Assembly (NCBI RefSeq): GCF_900637665.1
Contig: NZ_LR134386.1
Span: 4,270,501 to 4,334,500 of the forward strand
DNA from: Chryseobacterium nakagawai
Lineage (GTDB): Bacteria; Bacteroidota; Bacteroidia; Flavobacteriales; Weeksellaceae
Direction: 5' to 3'
Length of the DNA: 64,000 nt
Shown here one piece after another: positions 37,218 through 44,632 of this stretch. Position numbers and translations under genes: made by a program. Each line of letters opens with the position of its first letter. Position 1 is the stretch's first letter. Below the pieces are notes generated by a model, which saw nothing but the letters and a program-made list of their open reading frames with translations, searched no databases and was not told the origin of the DNA.

Positions 37218-37877
37218 CTATCTTTTTTCATAATTTTTTAAATCATTGATTAAAATGTCCAATCGTCCTTTTGGAGCAACAGTTGATATTTTTTCAGAGC
37301 CAGCAGGCTTTACCCCAAAATAAACCCCTTTTTTAGAAAGTTCTTTCTGAAGACTTTCCGCCAAATCCTTATCTCCTATATTGAAATACCGTATCGTATT
37401 TTCTCCTGAGAAAGAGACTTTCTGATATCCTGGCACCGTAAACACATAGGTGTTGTTTTTTCTTCCTTCAGAAATTGTCGCACTTACTTTATTGCGGATA
37501 TAATTACTGATATCATTAACAAGTTTTTCATCAACATTTTTAGTATAATTAAGGTAAACTGTAGACATCTTTTTATCTGTAGGGACAGAAATATTTTTAC
37601 GCATTGCAGTCGATATACTATCTAAAAACCTTTTATATCTTACAGCATTCCCGCCCAATTCACCTGCCATATTTTTCACATTAGAAGTCAATTCATAACC
37701 ATGATACATACTTTTTGGGCCCTGAACTATTCTTTCGTTTTCCGAAATCTCTTTATTCTTTGCGAAATAATCATTCCGGCTAGCTTCTATTCTTTTTAAA
37801 TTACCAATAATAACTCCTGCTCCCTTATCTTTTCTTCCATACTGAAGCATTTCGTTAATTGTTTTTTTACTGATCAA
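37218..37877 (-). CDS. Hypothetical protein downstream of the patatin gene
   Basis: A 219-residue protein assuming a TTG start at 37877, as no ATG or GTG exists upstream in the frame. The frame stays open back to a stop at 37986-37988, overlapping the end of the patatin gene. Residues about 105-215 (MSTVYLNYTKNV..., FTVPGYQKVSFSG...TIRYFNIGDKDLAESLQKEL) weakly resemble the widespread VPG...IRYF domain of LytR C-terminal-type proteins. There is no signal peptide. It is probably co-transcribed with the patatin gene, and the start is uncertain (see findings). Function is unknown. Confidence 0.5.
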   Translation of the reverse strand: MISKKTINEMLQYGRKDKGAGVIIGNLKRIEASRNDYFAKNKEISENERIVQGPKSMYHGYELTSNVKNMAGELGGNAVRYKRFLDSISTAMRKNISVPTDKKMSTVYLNYTKNVDEKLVNDISNYIRNKVSATISEGRKNNTYVFTVPGYQKVSFSGENTIRYFNIGDKDLAESLQKELSKKGVYFGVKPAGSEKISTVAPKGRLDILINDLKNYEKR

Positions 37878-37924
37878 TCTTGTGGTCGCAAATTTCTCAG
37901 AATTCTCTATTCTTAAAAATTCAT

Positions 37925-40228
37925 CTATGCCGCCTTCTTCTTGCTTATCATATTCACTTCTTCCTCTAAAGCTTTTAATGCGTCCTCAGCATGTCCTTTA
38001 AAAGGTGTTTTATATGTTTGGCTTATGGTATAATAGATCATAGATTTCCCAAAAATATTAAAGGTATTTTCTTTAGCAGGTTCTAGATTTTTTTTCTTTT
38101 TTAATTCTTCCTCATCTTCTGAAATGAAGCACATGAGTATAAACCGGATTTTCCTATTGGGATACTGATCTGAAAGGCTTCCTTTATAATATTTTTTGAG
38201 CTTTTTATAAATTGCCAGTGTAGTAGATGTTCCTGTATTTTCATAAAATCCACCATCCCCAAGATTTCTTGTGCCAGGCACCAAATTATAGGTACTCAAT
38301 ATTGGAAATGCCTGACTTTGTGCAACAGCAGCAGAAATGGGAATATAACTACTTTCACCTTCTTTTGTTTTGGCAAATTCTTCAGCAATATCTCGTGCAC
38401 GAATTCCTCGATTACAAAATTTAACAGGAGAAAAAATGGCTTTCTCGCCTGTATTCATTAACGTTGTATTAAGAAAAAGCAAAGGGTTTAAAGGCTTTTG
38501 AGAGTTCATCTTCTCCTCCTTAGGATACCACAAATTGAAATAATTCTGATCAAAATAAGATCTAACAGAATCCAAATTCTTTACATGTATTAATTCAGCT
38601 GCTTCTCCCATTGCATTAGCTTCTTCCTTTTGCAGGATATAATTTCTATCAATCTTTTTACTGGAAATGGAAATAAGAGGATTAATCGTGAAATCAGAAA
38701 ACATCAACCCTAAAAAATTACTGCTAAAATAATTTCTGTTATAAATTTTACGTACTATATTATCCCTTTCTTCTTTAATAAAACTGGCATCGATATCTTC
38801 AGACAAAACATTATTAGTTTTAATGGCGAGGTAAAAATTGGCTCCATTAGACGATCCTGAAACTGTGGAAATACTAAAAATATTTTTATAAAACTGTGGA
38901 TTGGTAGCATCCGCATTAAGTAATCCCGAAAGCAGCCACGTTCCGGCAGTAGACCCACCTCCTTGCCCGGAAATAAGAAACACATCAATAGGTTCATCAT
39001 TATTTGGATCATCAATATGGTGGTTATGACGAAGCCATTCACAAAATTTATCTTCTAAGGTATCTCTCTTATCTATCAATGTATCTGGTTTTTTTGTAAA
39101 TTGAAATACATCCTCATTTGAGCCTTTTATCATATAGATTTTTTTATCCCCAAGAATTAAAAAATAGAGAGCTAACAGAATTAAGCTTCCCAAAAAAATA
39201 TACTCCTGCCAATCATACTTAGCTGTTGGTTTCTTTCTGCTATAGCTGATCGTAATAATAATTCTTGGGGTTGTATATAATAATTCGAAGACCAATACCA
39301 AAACAGCAGAAACAATAATTAATATCACTGTAGGAGATATCCATATCAGCTTGGAATATAAACTCAGCACACAGAAAATTAATAAAAAAAGTCCACTCAA
39401 AATCAGTACTGCTCGATGAATTTTTCTACTGAATTCATACCTGGATTTTGTATCTGCTCTCTCTTTTTCCTTATAAATCAAAAATAAAAATGTCATCAAA
39501 ATGCATAAGAAATTGTAAATGATCAGAGCAATCAAAAAGTAGCAATAGGATATTTCTGTACTTAATTCCAATTGTATATCTTTAAAAATGAAAACTATTA
39601 ACGGAAATACAAGAAAAGTGACAAAAAACATCAAAAATGCATTCAATACCTTTTTGTGATTTCTATTGGCTATAAAAAGACGATATAGCTTACTTGATTT
39701 TTGATTTAATACAGCTAAAACAGTAAAGGATAAAATCAATATAAGTACAAATAAGGCAATATATGTTAAGTCTTTATCTATCCACTCTTTACGTTCCTCC
39801 TTCTTTATCAACTCAACTAAAGATTTTGCCAAACACACCACTAATGTAGTGTTATAAATAATCCAGGGAGCTATCGCTATATACTTTACCGGAACCTGGT
39901 TTCGTTTTTTGTTTCTCCGGCCGTTATAGATCTTTTCAAAACCACGATAATAAAATTCTACGACTTTAGGCTCTGTTTTAGAACCTAAAAATGTTTTTAA
40001 AAATGCTCCTGGAATTACCCATAAGGAAATAGTAAGTAATATAAATGCTAACACAATATAAAAGATATTAGGCAGATTGCCTGCATCACCCAAAGCATAA
40101 ATAAAATCATTACTTACATCCGAAACTACGAATAGTAAAAAGACAAAGAAAACAGACAAAAAGATATAAATCCCATTCGCTTTAATGGTATTATAAATCT
40201 TTTCCACATAGTAGATAAAGGTTTCCAT
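37925..40228 (-). CDS. Membrane-anchored patatin-like phospholipase
   Basis: A 767-residue protein in two parts. Residues about 1-370 hold eight to ten membrane helices. Residues about 390-767 form a patatin-like acyl hydrolase: the oxyanion region FLISGQGGGSTAGTWLLSGLL, the nucleophile elbow VSGSSNGANF (GxSxG), and the catalytic-dyad Asp in LGDGGFYENTG. Patatins hydrolyse acyl chains from phospholipids. This membrane-helix fusion is unusual, as most bacterial patatins are soluble or outer-membrane types. The next gene on the same strand starts 47 bases later, and an alpha/beta hydrolase is divergently oriented 108 bases upstream. Confidence 0.85.
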   Translation of the reverse strand: METFIYYVEKIYNTIKANGIYIFLSVFFVFLLFVVSDVSNDFIYALGDAGNLPNIFYIVLAFILLTISLWVIPGAFLKTFLGSKTEPKVVEFYYRGFEKIYNGRRNKKRNQVPVKYIAIAPWIIYNTTLVVCLAKSLVELIKKEERKEWIDKDLTYIALFVLILILSFTVLAVLNQKSSKLYRLFIANRNHKKVLNAFLMFFVTFLVFPLIVFIFKDIQLELSTEISYCYFLIALIIYNFLCILMTFLFLIYKEKERADTKSRYEFSRKIHRAVLILSGLFLLIFCVLSLYSKLIWISPTVILIIVSAVLVLVFELLYTTPRIIITISYSRKKPTAKYDWQEYIFLGSLILLALYFLILGDKKIYMIKGSNEDVFQFTKKPDTLIDKRDTLEDKFCEWLRHNHHIDDPNNDEPIDVFLISGQGGGSTAGTWLLSGLLNADATNPQFYKNIFSISTVSGSSNGANFYLAIKTNNVLSEDIDASFIKEERDNIVRKIYNRNYFSSNFLGLMFSDFTINPLISISSKKIDRNYILQKEEANAMGEAAELIHVKNLDSVRSYFDQNYFNLWYPKEEKMNSQKPLNPLLFLNTTLMNTGEKAIFSPVKFCNRGIRARDIAEEFAKTKEGESSYIPISAAVAQSQAFPILSTYNLVPGTRNLGDGGFYENTGTSTTLAIYKKLKKYYKGSLSDQYPNRKIRFILMCFISEDEEELKKKKNLEPAKENTFNIFGKSMIYYTISQTYKTPFKGHAEDALKALEEEVNMISKKKAA

Positions 40229-40336
40229 GGTATTAGTTTTAGTGGTATTAAAATTACCTAAACCAGGAGTTTTAACAAATCACCCGAAAGGGGTATTTTG
40301 ATTCATTATTTTTATTAACTTTATAAAAAACTAATC

Positions 40337-41467
40337 ATGGCCGTTTACATCTTAAGCAATCGGAAAATCGTCCGTCATAAAGGCGAAAAAGTAGATTCTT
40401 TTTCCAATGACGAATATTCAATTCCTAACTTCAGGATTGCAAAATGTGATTTTGACAGTTATAAGGAACCTACAGCTGCGGCCAAAAAGAAAAAAGACTA
40501 TACCAACAGAAACATTCTGAATTACAAATTGTTCTCTGAACCTGAAAAGCAAGGCTATGAAGAAGTTTTGGAAGTTTTACTGAATGAAAAAGGGATTCAA
40601 TCCTCTCCCCTTACAGCCAATAATCTTGGCGGAACCCAACGACTGTTCTACGAATTATACAAAAATATGTCTGCCACCAAGGACAGAAGTGATGTTCTAA
40701 TATTCATCCATGGTTATCTGTATGACTTTGATGATGAGTTAAAGGCTATTCTTGATCTAAAAAAAATATTCATTGACAATCCAGCTTCTCCTGTTGAACA
40801 TATTTTATTTGTGAGCTGGCCGGCTTCCGGCAGTATTATTCCATTGAGCTATTTTGATGACAAGGCATCAAGCATCAATTCCGGAACATCATTGCTGAGA
40901 CTGTTTTATTTTTACACCCAATTTTTAAAGGATATTTTTTCCAACCGGGACCTGATCCCATGCAACCAGAGAATTCATATTATGGCTCACTCTTTGGGAA
41001 ACAGAGTACTTCAAAGTATGCTGTACAGTTTTAAAAGAGAAAATATTCTAAGGGTTATCGATCAGGTAATTTTATTGAATGCTGATGTTTCTTATAAAGT
41101 ATTTGAAGACTCTGAAGATTCTTTCAATAAATTACCTCTGCTGGCTAACCGGATTTCTATTTATCTGAACAGGCAGGATCTCATCCTGGGAGTCTCCCAG
41201 TTTACCAAGAATATTCTTACTCCAAGACTTGGTAAAAACGGACCGAGTGATATTACGCCTTATAAAGATATCGTTTCTATCATCGATTGTACTTTCGTGA
41301 AAGATGATGTATTAAGCAGCTTTAAATTTGAAGTCGGAAACCATTGGGGATACCTTTCCAGTTCACAGGTACAGAATGATATTTTTCAAAATTTATATGG
41401 AGTAGATAGGAATCTTATTAGCAATAGAATTAAAAATAACGAAAATATTTTCACAATTATTTCTTAA
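40337..41467 (+). CDS. Alpha/beta hydrolase, DUF900-like
   Basis: A 376-residue soluble protein. LIFIHGYLYDFDDEL (near residue 121) is the oxyanion HG strand and IHIMAHSLGNRVLQSML (near residue 213) the nucleophile elbow with Ser in AHSLG. A late Asp in ILNADV and His in GNHWGYL could complete the triad. The arrangement resembles DUF900-type esterases. It is divergent from the membrane patatin gene, suggesting a pair of lipid-acting enzymes. It has no signal peptide. The substrate is unknown. Confidence 0.75.
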   Translation: MAVYILSNRKIVRHKGEKVDSFSNDEYSIPNFRIAKCDFDSYKEPTAAAKKKKDYTNRNILNYKLFSEPEKQGYEEVLEVLLNEKGIQSSPLTANNLGGTQRLFYELYKNMSATKDRSDVLIFIHGYLYDFDDELKAILDLKKIFIDNPASPVEHILFVSWPASGSIIPLSYFDDKASSINSGTSLLRLFYFYTQFLKDIFSNRDLIPCNQRIHIMAHSLGNRVLQSMLYSFKRENILRVIDQVILLNADVSYKVFEDSEDSFNKLPLLANRISIYLNRQDLILGVSQFTKNILTPRLGKNGPSDITPYKDIVSIIDCTFVKDDVLSSFKFEVGNHWGYLSSSQVQNDIFQNLYGVDRNLISNRIKNNENIFTIIS

Positions 41468-41946
41468 CGATTAATTAAAAAAATCCTATAAAATCAGCCT
41501 TATGTTAAAGTTGCCATGGACCTTATAAATGGCATAATGATTGCCAATTCAAATAATAGAGAATTACAATTTTTTTTATCATGAAAAATATAAAAAAAAG
41601 GTTTTCATATATTTTAACTTATATAAAGAAAGCCATTTTCGTAAAAGATGTGATTTAAATGAATAATAACCTTTTTTAAAAAAACAATTAATTATCCGAC
41701 CCTATAATTACTTTACCCTTTAAATATCTCCGAACTCCATTATTATAATTCCTACATTATTTTGCAGGGATTTTTCTTAGTGACTTTTTTCATGAATGAT
41801 GATTAATATATTTCAACTTTCACTTTTGACATATTGATATAAAAATTCTATTATTCTGTTAAAAATCAATAAATTAATTCACCACATATTGTATAATTTA
41901 AAATGATTTTAGATATTTACTTATCAAACAAATTAAAATATATACA
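41468..41946. promoter_or_regulatory. Long AT-rich leader region ahead of the peptide array
   Basis: About 480 bases before the first double-glycine peptide gene. It is extremely AT-rich with several TTG and TA-rich boxes (for example TTTTG near 41824), but none fits the promoter consensus well. A 25-codon ORF lies at 41581-41658. The length suggests a long 5' leader or regulator binding; the sequence alone does not decide. Confidence 0.4.
41581..41658 (+). CDS. Possible 25-residue cationic peptide ORF
   Basis: ATG AAA AAT begins a 25-residue frame, MKNIKKRFSYILTYIKKAIF then VKDVI, with seven basic and one acidic residue and an amphipathic helical pattern. It shares the MKN opening of the peptide leaders but has no double glycine and no Cys. 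Upstream sequence gives no clear start signal. It could be a real small peptide, a leader ORF, or chance. Confidence 0.25.
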   Translation: MKNIKKRFSYILTYIKKAIFVKDVI

Positions 41947-42114
41947 ATGAAAAATCTAAGAAAATTAAACAAAGGAGAATTAAAGAGAATTAATGGAGGA
42001 AGACCTCCACTGGGATGTAATAACTGGAATCCGGCTGCAGCTTGTTGTAGAGCATGGGCAGAAGGCTACTGTGGTGGTACCACTTGTCCGGATTCACCTC
42101 CTCCATATTGCTAA
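41947..42114 (+). CDS. Double-glycine leader peptide A, 6-Cys type (bacteriocin-like)
   Basis: A 55-residue precursor. The leader MKNLRKLNKGELKRINGG (residues 1-18) has the double-glycine pattern L-x3-EL-x2-I-x-GG that C39 peptidase ABC exporters cleave. The 37-residue core contains six Cys: LGC, CC, YC, TC and a C-terminal YC after PPP. Its conserved frame is G-C-x2-W-...-CC-R-x-W. It is the first of six tandem paralogues, too short for most gene callers. It is followed by a terminator hairpin in a menC-derived spacer. It is probably exported; antimicrobial, signalling or structural roles are all possible. Confidence 0.8.
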   Translation: MKNLRKLNKGELKRINGGRPPLGCNNWNPAAACCRAWAEGYCGGTTCPDSPPPYC

Positions 42115-42130
42115 TTAATTACTTCATTCC

Positions 42131-42230
42131 TATTTTGAACCCAAATAAGCTCTTTCTGAGATTAAAACGGGATTCGAAATTATTTACAAACAAAGCTCCA
42201 ATGCCTAAACTTTGTGGCATTGGACTTTTC
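42131..42230 (-). pseudogene. menC 3'-end remnant in spacer A/B
   Basis: Read on the minus strand it gives KSPMPQSLGIGALFVNNFES followed by a diverged tail, clearly matching the C-terminus of the intact menC at 43628. It is truncated to about 33 codons, with no start. It carries the terminator of peptide gene A. Confidence 0.75.
42197..42230 (+). terminator. Terminator of peptide gene A
   Basis: TCCAATGCC (42197-42205) pairs with GGCATTGGA (42216-42224), followed by a short T-run. The hairpin lies in the menC-derived spacer. Confidence 0.75.
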
Positions 42231-42256
42231 CGTTAAAATCACCAAAAATAGCAGTT

Positions 42257-42427
42257 ATGAAAAATAGCAAAAAACTAAAAAGAGCAACATTAAAAACTAT
42301 CAAAGGAGGTTATATCCCTATGGGATGTATAGAATGGGATGGAAGAAACAGATGCTGTAGATCGTGGGAACTTGACTACTGCAACAATCCTAGCTGTCCT
42401 GATGCACCACCTCCATTTTGTAATTAA
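42257..42427 (+). CDS. Double-glycine leader peptide B, 6-Cys type
   Basis: 56 residues from ATG 42257; an in-frame upstream start at 42212 lies inside the previous spacer and is rejected. The leader MKNSKKLKRATLKTIKGG ends in GG at 17-18. The core has PMGC, W-D, CC-RSW, YC, SC and PPPFC: six Cys. It is most like peptide D (shared CPDAPPPFC ending). It probably has the same export route as the other five. Spacing and the hairpin after it make each gene a near-separate transcript end. Confidence 0.8.
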   Translation: MKNSKKLKRATLKTIKGGYIPMGCIEWDGRNRCCRSWELDYCNNPSCPDAPPPFCN

Positions 42428-42455
42428 TTTTTCGCCATTATATCAAAAAAATAAA

Positions 42456-42492
42456 ACTCCAATGTCTCAATACTATGACATTGGACCTTTAT
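42456..42492 (+). terminator. Terminator of peptide gene B
   Basis: TCCAATGTC (42458-42466) pairs with GACATTGGA (42477-42485), then a short T-run. The stem is the same family as after A and C, with a matched base change on both sides (GCC to GTC and GGC to GAC), which suggests the pairing is maintained. Confidence 0.7.
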
Positions 42493-42531
42493 AAATAAGC
42501 AAAAACTCATTAATCATTAAAAATAGTAATT

Positions 42532-42687
42532 ATGAAAAATCTAAGAAAACTACAAAAAGGAGAACTAAAAACTATCCAAGGAGGAAATATTCCAGTAGCA
42601 CCCATAGGCTGCAACCTCTGGGATGAGAGAGCCAGATGTTGCAAAGAATGGGATTGGGGATATTCGGATAAACCAACTTGCCCTTAA
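42532..42687 (+). CDS. Double-glycine leader peptide C, 4-Cys type
   Basis: A 51-residue precursor absent from ordinary ORF calls because of its length. The leader MKNLRKLQKGELKTIQGG is nearly identical to that of A. The core NIPVAPIGCNLWDERARCC continues KEWDWGY... and ends PTCP, with four Cys only: the YC and C-terminal FC of the 6-Cys type are both missing. It is closest to E and F. It is followed by the best-preserved menC remnant, with a strong terminator. Confidence 0.8.
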   Translation: MKNLRKLQKGELKTIQGGNIPVAPIGCNLWDERARCCKEWDWGYSDKPTCP

Positions 42688-42694
42688 TATATTT

Positions 42695-42791
42695 ATATTT
42701 TGAACCACAACAACTCATTTCTGAGATCTAAGCTTGATTCAAAATTATTTGTAAATAAAGCTCCAATGCCTAAACCTTGTGGCATTGGACT
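42695..42791 (-). pseudogene. menC 3'-end remnant in spacer C/D
   Basis: Read on the minus strand this encodes KSPMPQGLGIGALFTNNFES then a tail ending LLWFKI and a stop. It is nearly the same as the end of the intact menC and still in frame. It is a recent partial duplicate of the last 33 or so codons. Confidence 0.85.
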
Positions 42792-42796
42792 TTTTT
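42762..42796 (+). terminator. Terminator of peptide gene C
   Basis: TCCAATGCC (42762-42770) pairs with GGCATTGGA (42781-42789), followed by TTTTTT. Confidence 0.85.
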
Positions 42797-42936
42797 ATTA
42801 ATACTCTTCTATTGGCTCTGAAATGAAATTATTTTACAGCATACTGTAAATTTTGGGATTCCCCCTTCCCTTACATCTCCTGAATAATTTCATTCCCAAA
42901 CTATGCCTAATTATCAATTATTTAAAAATGTCAGTT

Positions 42937-43107
42937 ATGAAAAATCTAAAAAAACTTCAGAGAGCAGAACTAAAAATCGTTAAAGGAGGAGATATTCCTA
43001 TTGGCTGTGACACATGGGATGCAGGAAAAAGATGTTGTAGGGAGTGGCAAACAGAATACTGTAACAGTCCTACATGCCCAGATGCACCACCACCATTTTG
43101 TGGCTAA
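42937..43107 (+). CDS. Double-glycine leader peptide D, 6-Cys type
   Basis: 56 residues from ATG 42937; a longer frame from 42853 is unlikely. The leader MKNLKKLQRAELKIVKGG ends in GG. The core has PIGC, W-D, RCCREW, YC, TC and PPPFC, six Cys, close to B. There is no hairpin between D and E (48-base gap), so D and E probably share one transcript, unlike the other pairs. Confidence 0.8.
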   Translation: MKNLKKLQRAELKIVKGGDIPIGCDTWDAGKRCCREWQTEYCNSPTCPDAPPPFCG

Positions 43108-43155
43108 TCTTACTCATCACTCGATAAAACTATCAAACAAAATTAAATAACAATC

Positions 43156-43320
43156 ATGAAAAACCTAGAGAACAACTCAAAAAAACTAAGCAAAGGAGAA
43201 TTAAAAAACATTAATGGAGGAAATACCCCGGAAATCCCTATAGGCTGTGACAGGTGGGATTTTAGAGCCAGATGTTGCAAAGAATGGGATTTGGAGAATC
43301 AAGGCAGGCCAACTTGCTAA
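43156..43320 (+). CDS. Double-glycine leader peptide E, 4-Cys type
   Basis: A 54-residue precursor with a leader four residues longer than the others (MKNLENNSKKLSKGELKNINGG is 22 residues, with ELKNINGG intact). The core NTPEIPIGCDRWDFRARCC continues KEWDL and ends PTC; four Cys, closest to F. It begins 48 bases after D. A perfect 11-base-pair hairpin follows at 43392-43430. Confidence 0.8.
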   Translation: MKNLENNSKKLSKGELKNINGGNTPEIPIGCDRWDFRARCCKEWDLENQGRPTC

Positions 43321-43330
43321 TTCCATTCTA

Positions 43331-43390
43331 CATATTGAACTATTATGACTCATTTCTGAGATCTAAACTGAATCAGAATTATTGATCCAT
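43331..43390 (-). pseudogene. Degenerate menC 3'-end remnant in spacer E/F
   Basis: ATTGAAC, CTCATTTCTGAGATCTAAA and GAATTATT words line up in order with the spacer after C and with the end of menC, but the open frame is lost. It is the oldest or most decayed remnant. Confidence 0.5.
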
Positions 43391-43391
43391 A

Positions 43392-43432
43392 AAAACTCCA
43401 ATACTTAAAAATTTATAACATTGGAGTTTTTT
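43392..43432 (+). terminator. Terminator of peptide genes D-E
   Basis: AAAACTCCAAT (43392-43402) pairs with ATTGGAGTTTT (43420-43430), followed by further T's. Confidence 0.85.
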
Positions 43433-43474
43433 ATTAAGTCAAGATCCAATTACCTCATCATAAAAAAATTAATT

Positions 43475-43627
43475 ATGAAAAATCTAAAAAAATTAGAAAA
43501 AAGAGAATTGAAAATCATTAACGGAGGAAATATCCCGGTTGTACCCATAGGTTGCAATATATGGGACTCCAGAGCCAGATGTTGCAAAGAATGGGATTGG
43601 GAACATTCAGGTAATCCAACTTGCTAA
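43475..43627 (+). CDS. Double-glycine leader peptide F, 4-Cys type
   Basis: 50 residues from ATG 43475. The leader MKNLKKLEKRELKIINGG ends in GG. The core NIPVVPIGCNIWDSRARCC continues KEWDWEHSGNPTC, very like C. Its stop codon (43625-43627) is immediately adjacent to the stop of menC on the other strand, with no base between. Its transcript must therefore run into menC in antisense, where the terminator-type hairpin lies. Confidence 0.85.
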   Translation: MKNLKKLEKRELKIINGGNIPVVPIGCNIWDSRARCCKEWDWEHSGNPTC

Positions 43628-44632
43628 TTATTTTTTGAACCACAACAGCTCATTTCTAAGCTCCAGATTGGATTCGAAATTATTTGTAAATAAAGCTCCG
43701 GTGCCTAAACCTTGTGGCATTGGGCTTTTTTTTGTGAAGGTATATTGTGCAATGGCATTTAAGCCGATATTACTTTCCAATGCTGAAGTAATCCACCACC
43801 CAATATTCTGCTCCTCTGCCAGGGAAATCCATTCATCGGAACCAGCAAAACCTCCTACTAGCGCAGGTTTCAAAATAATATACTGCGGCTTTATGGTTTC
43901 TAAAAGCTTTTTCTTCTCTTCCAAGTCTGTAATTCCAATCAATTCCTCATCCAGAGCAATAGGAGTAGGCGTCTGAGCACACAATTCTGCCATACCCTTC
44001 CAATTTCCGGCTTTAATAGGCTGTTCAATAGAATGAATATGTAAATCTGCCAATTGTTGCAGAACTATACCAGCTTCATCTATACTGAAGCCACCATTAG
44101 CATCTACCCGGAGCTCCAGCTGCTCTTTTGAAAATTTCCTTCTTAATTCCTGAAGAATAATATGTTCAGATTTCCAATCGACACCAATTTTTAATTTAAT
44201 GCAATGAAATCCTTTTTCGAGTTTATCCTGGATCTGTTCTTCCATATATCCAACATCACCCATCCAGATCAACCCATTGATGGTAATAGCAGATTTTCCT
44301 TCTGTAAACTCACTTGGAAAATAAAGATTTTCACCCAACTTTAGATTCTGAACAGCCTGTTCATATCCGAACCAAATAGATGGAAAGTCTTTTAATTCTT
44401 CTTTTAAGAAATCCGGATTTAGGTCAATATTTTCACAAAGCCATATTAACTTTTCTTCATAGTCCGGCTTATCATCAAAGCTCAGCCCTCTGAAGACTGC
44501 ACACTCTCCTATTCCTTTCTTTCCATCTTCTGAAATTTCAAGGATAAAGGTCTCCTTATCAAGCAAAACGCCACGAGATGTTCCACTCGGGCGTTTGAAT
44601 TCTAATACATATTTAAAATAGGATGCTTTCAT
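43628..44632 (-). CDS. menC: o-Succinylbenzoate synthase
   Basis: A 334-residue member of the enolase superfamily. The catalytic Lys pair is in CIKLKIGVDW (near residue 145), the metal ligands are VDANGGFS (Asp), SIEQPI (Glu) and ALDEELIG (Asp), and the second catalytic Lys is in YIILKPALVGG (near 245). It dehydrates SHCHC to o-succinylbenzoate in menaquinone synthesis. It starts in a one-base overlap with fbp (TAATG), so the two are an operon. Its last codons are the source of the repeated spacers in the peptide array. Confidence 0.9.
   Translation of the reverse strand: MKASYFKYVLEFKRPSGTSRGVLLDKETFILEISEDGKKGIGECAVFRGLSFDDKPDYEEKLIWLCENIDLNPDFLKEELKDFPSIWFGYEQAVQNLKLGENLYFPSEFTEGKSAITINGLIWMGDVGYMEEQIQDKLEKGFHCIKLKIGVDWKSEHIILQELRRKFSKEQLELRVDANGGFSIDEAGIVLQQLADLHIHSIEQPIKAGNWKGMAELCAQTPTPIALDEELIGITDLEEKKKLLETIKPQYIILKPALVGGFAGSDEWISLAEEQNIGWWITSALESNIGLNAIAQYTFTKKSPMPQGLGTGALFTNNFESNLELRNELLWFKK
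43694..43732 (+). terminator. Terminator of peptide gene F inside antisense menC
   Basis: CCGGTGCC (43698-43705) pairs with GGCATTGG (43716-43723), two G-T wobbles included, followed by GC and a run of T. It lies in the coding region of menC on the opposite strand and is the parent of the hairpins in the copied spacers. Confidence 0.7.

Noticed and set aside
42054..42236. Plus-strand 60-codon frame across the spacer after peptide A
   Set aside because: It is the antisense of the menC remnant and of the peptide A end; similar antisense frames appear wherever the menC tail was copied.
41468..43627. Lanthipeptide or thiopeptide cluster
   Set aside because: No LanM/LanB/YcaO/radical-SAM gene is in the window and the cores are not Ser/Thr-rich; unmodified disulfide peptides fit better.
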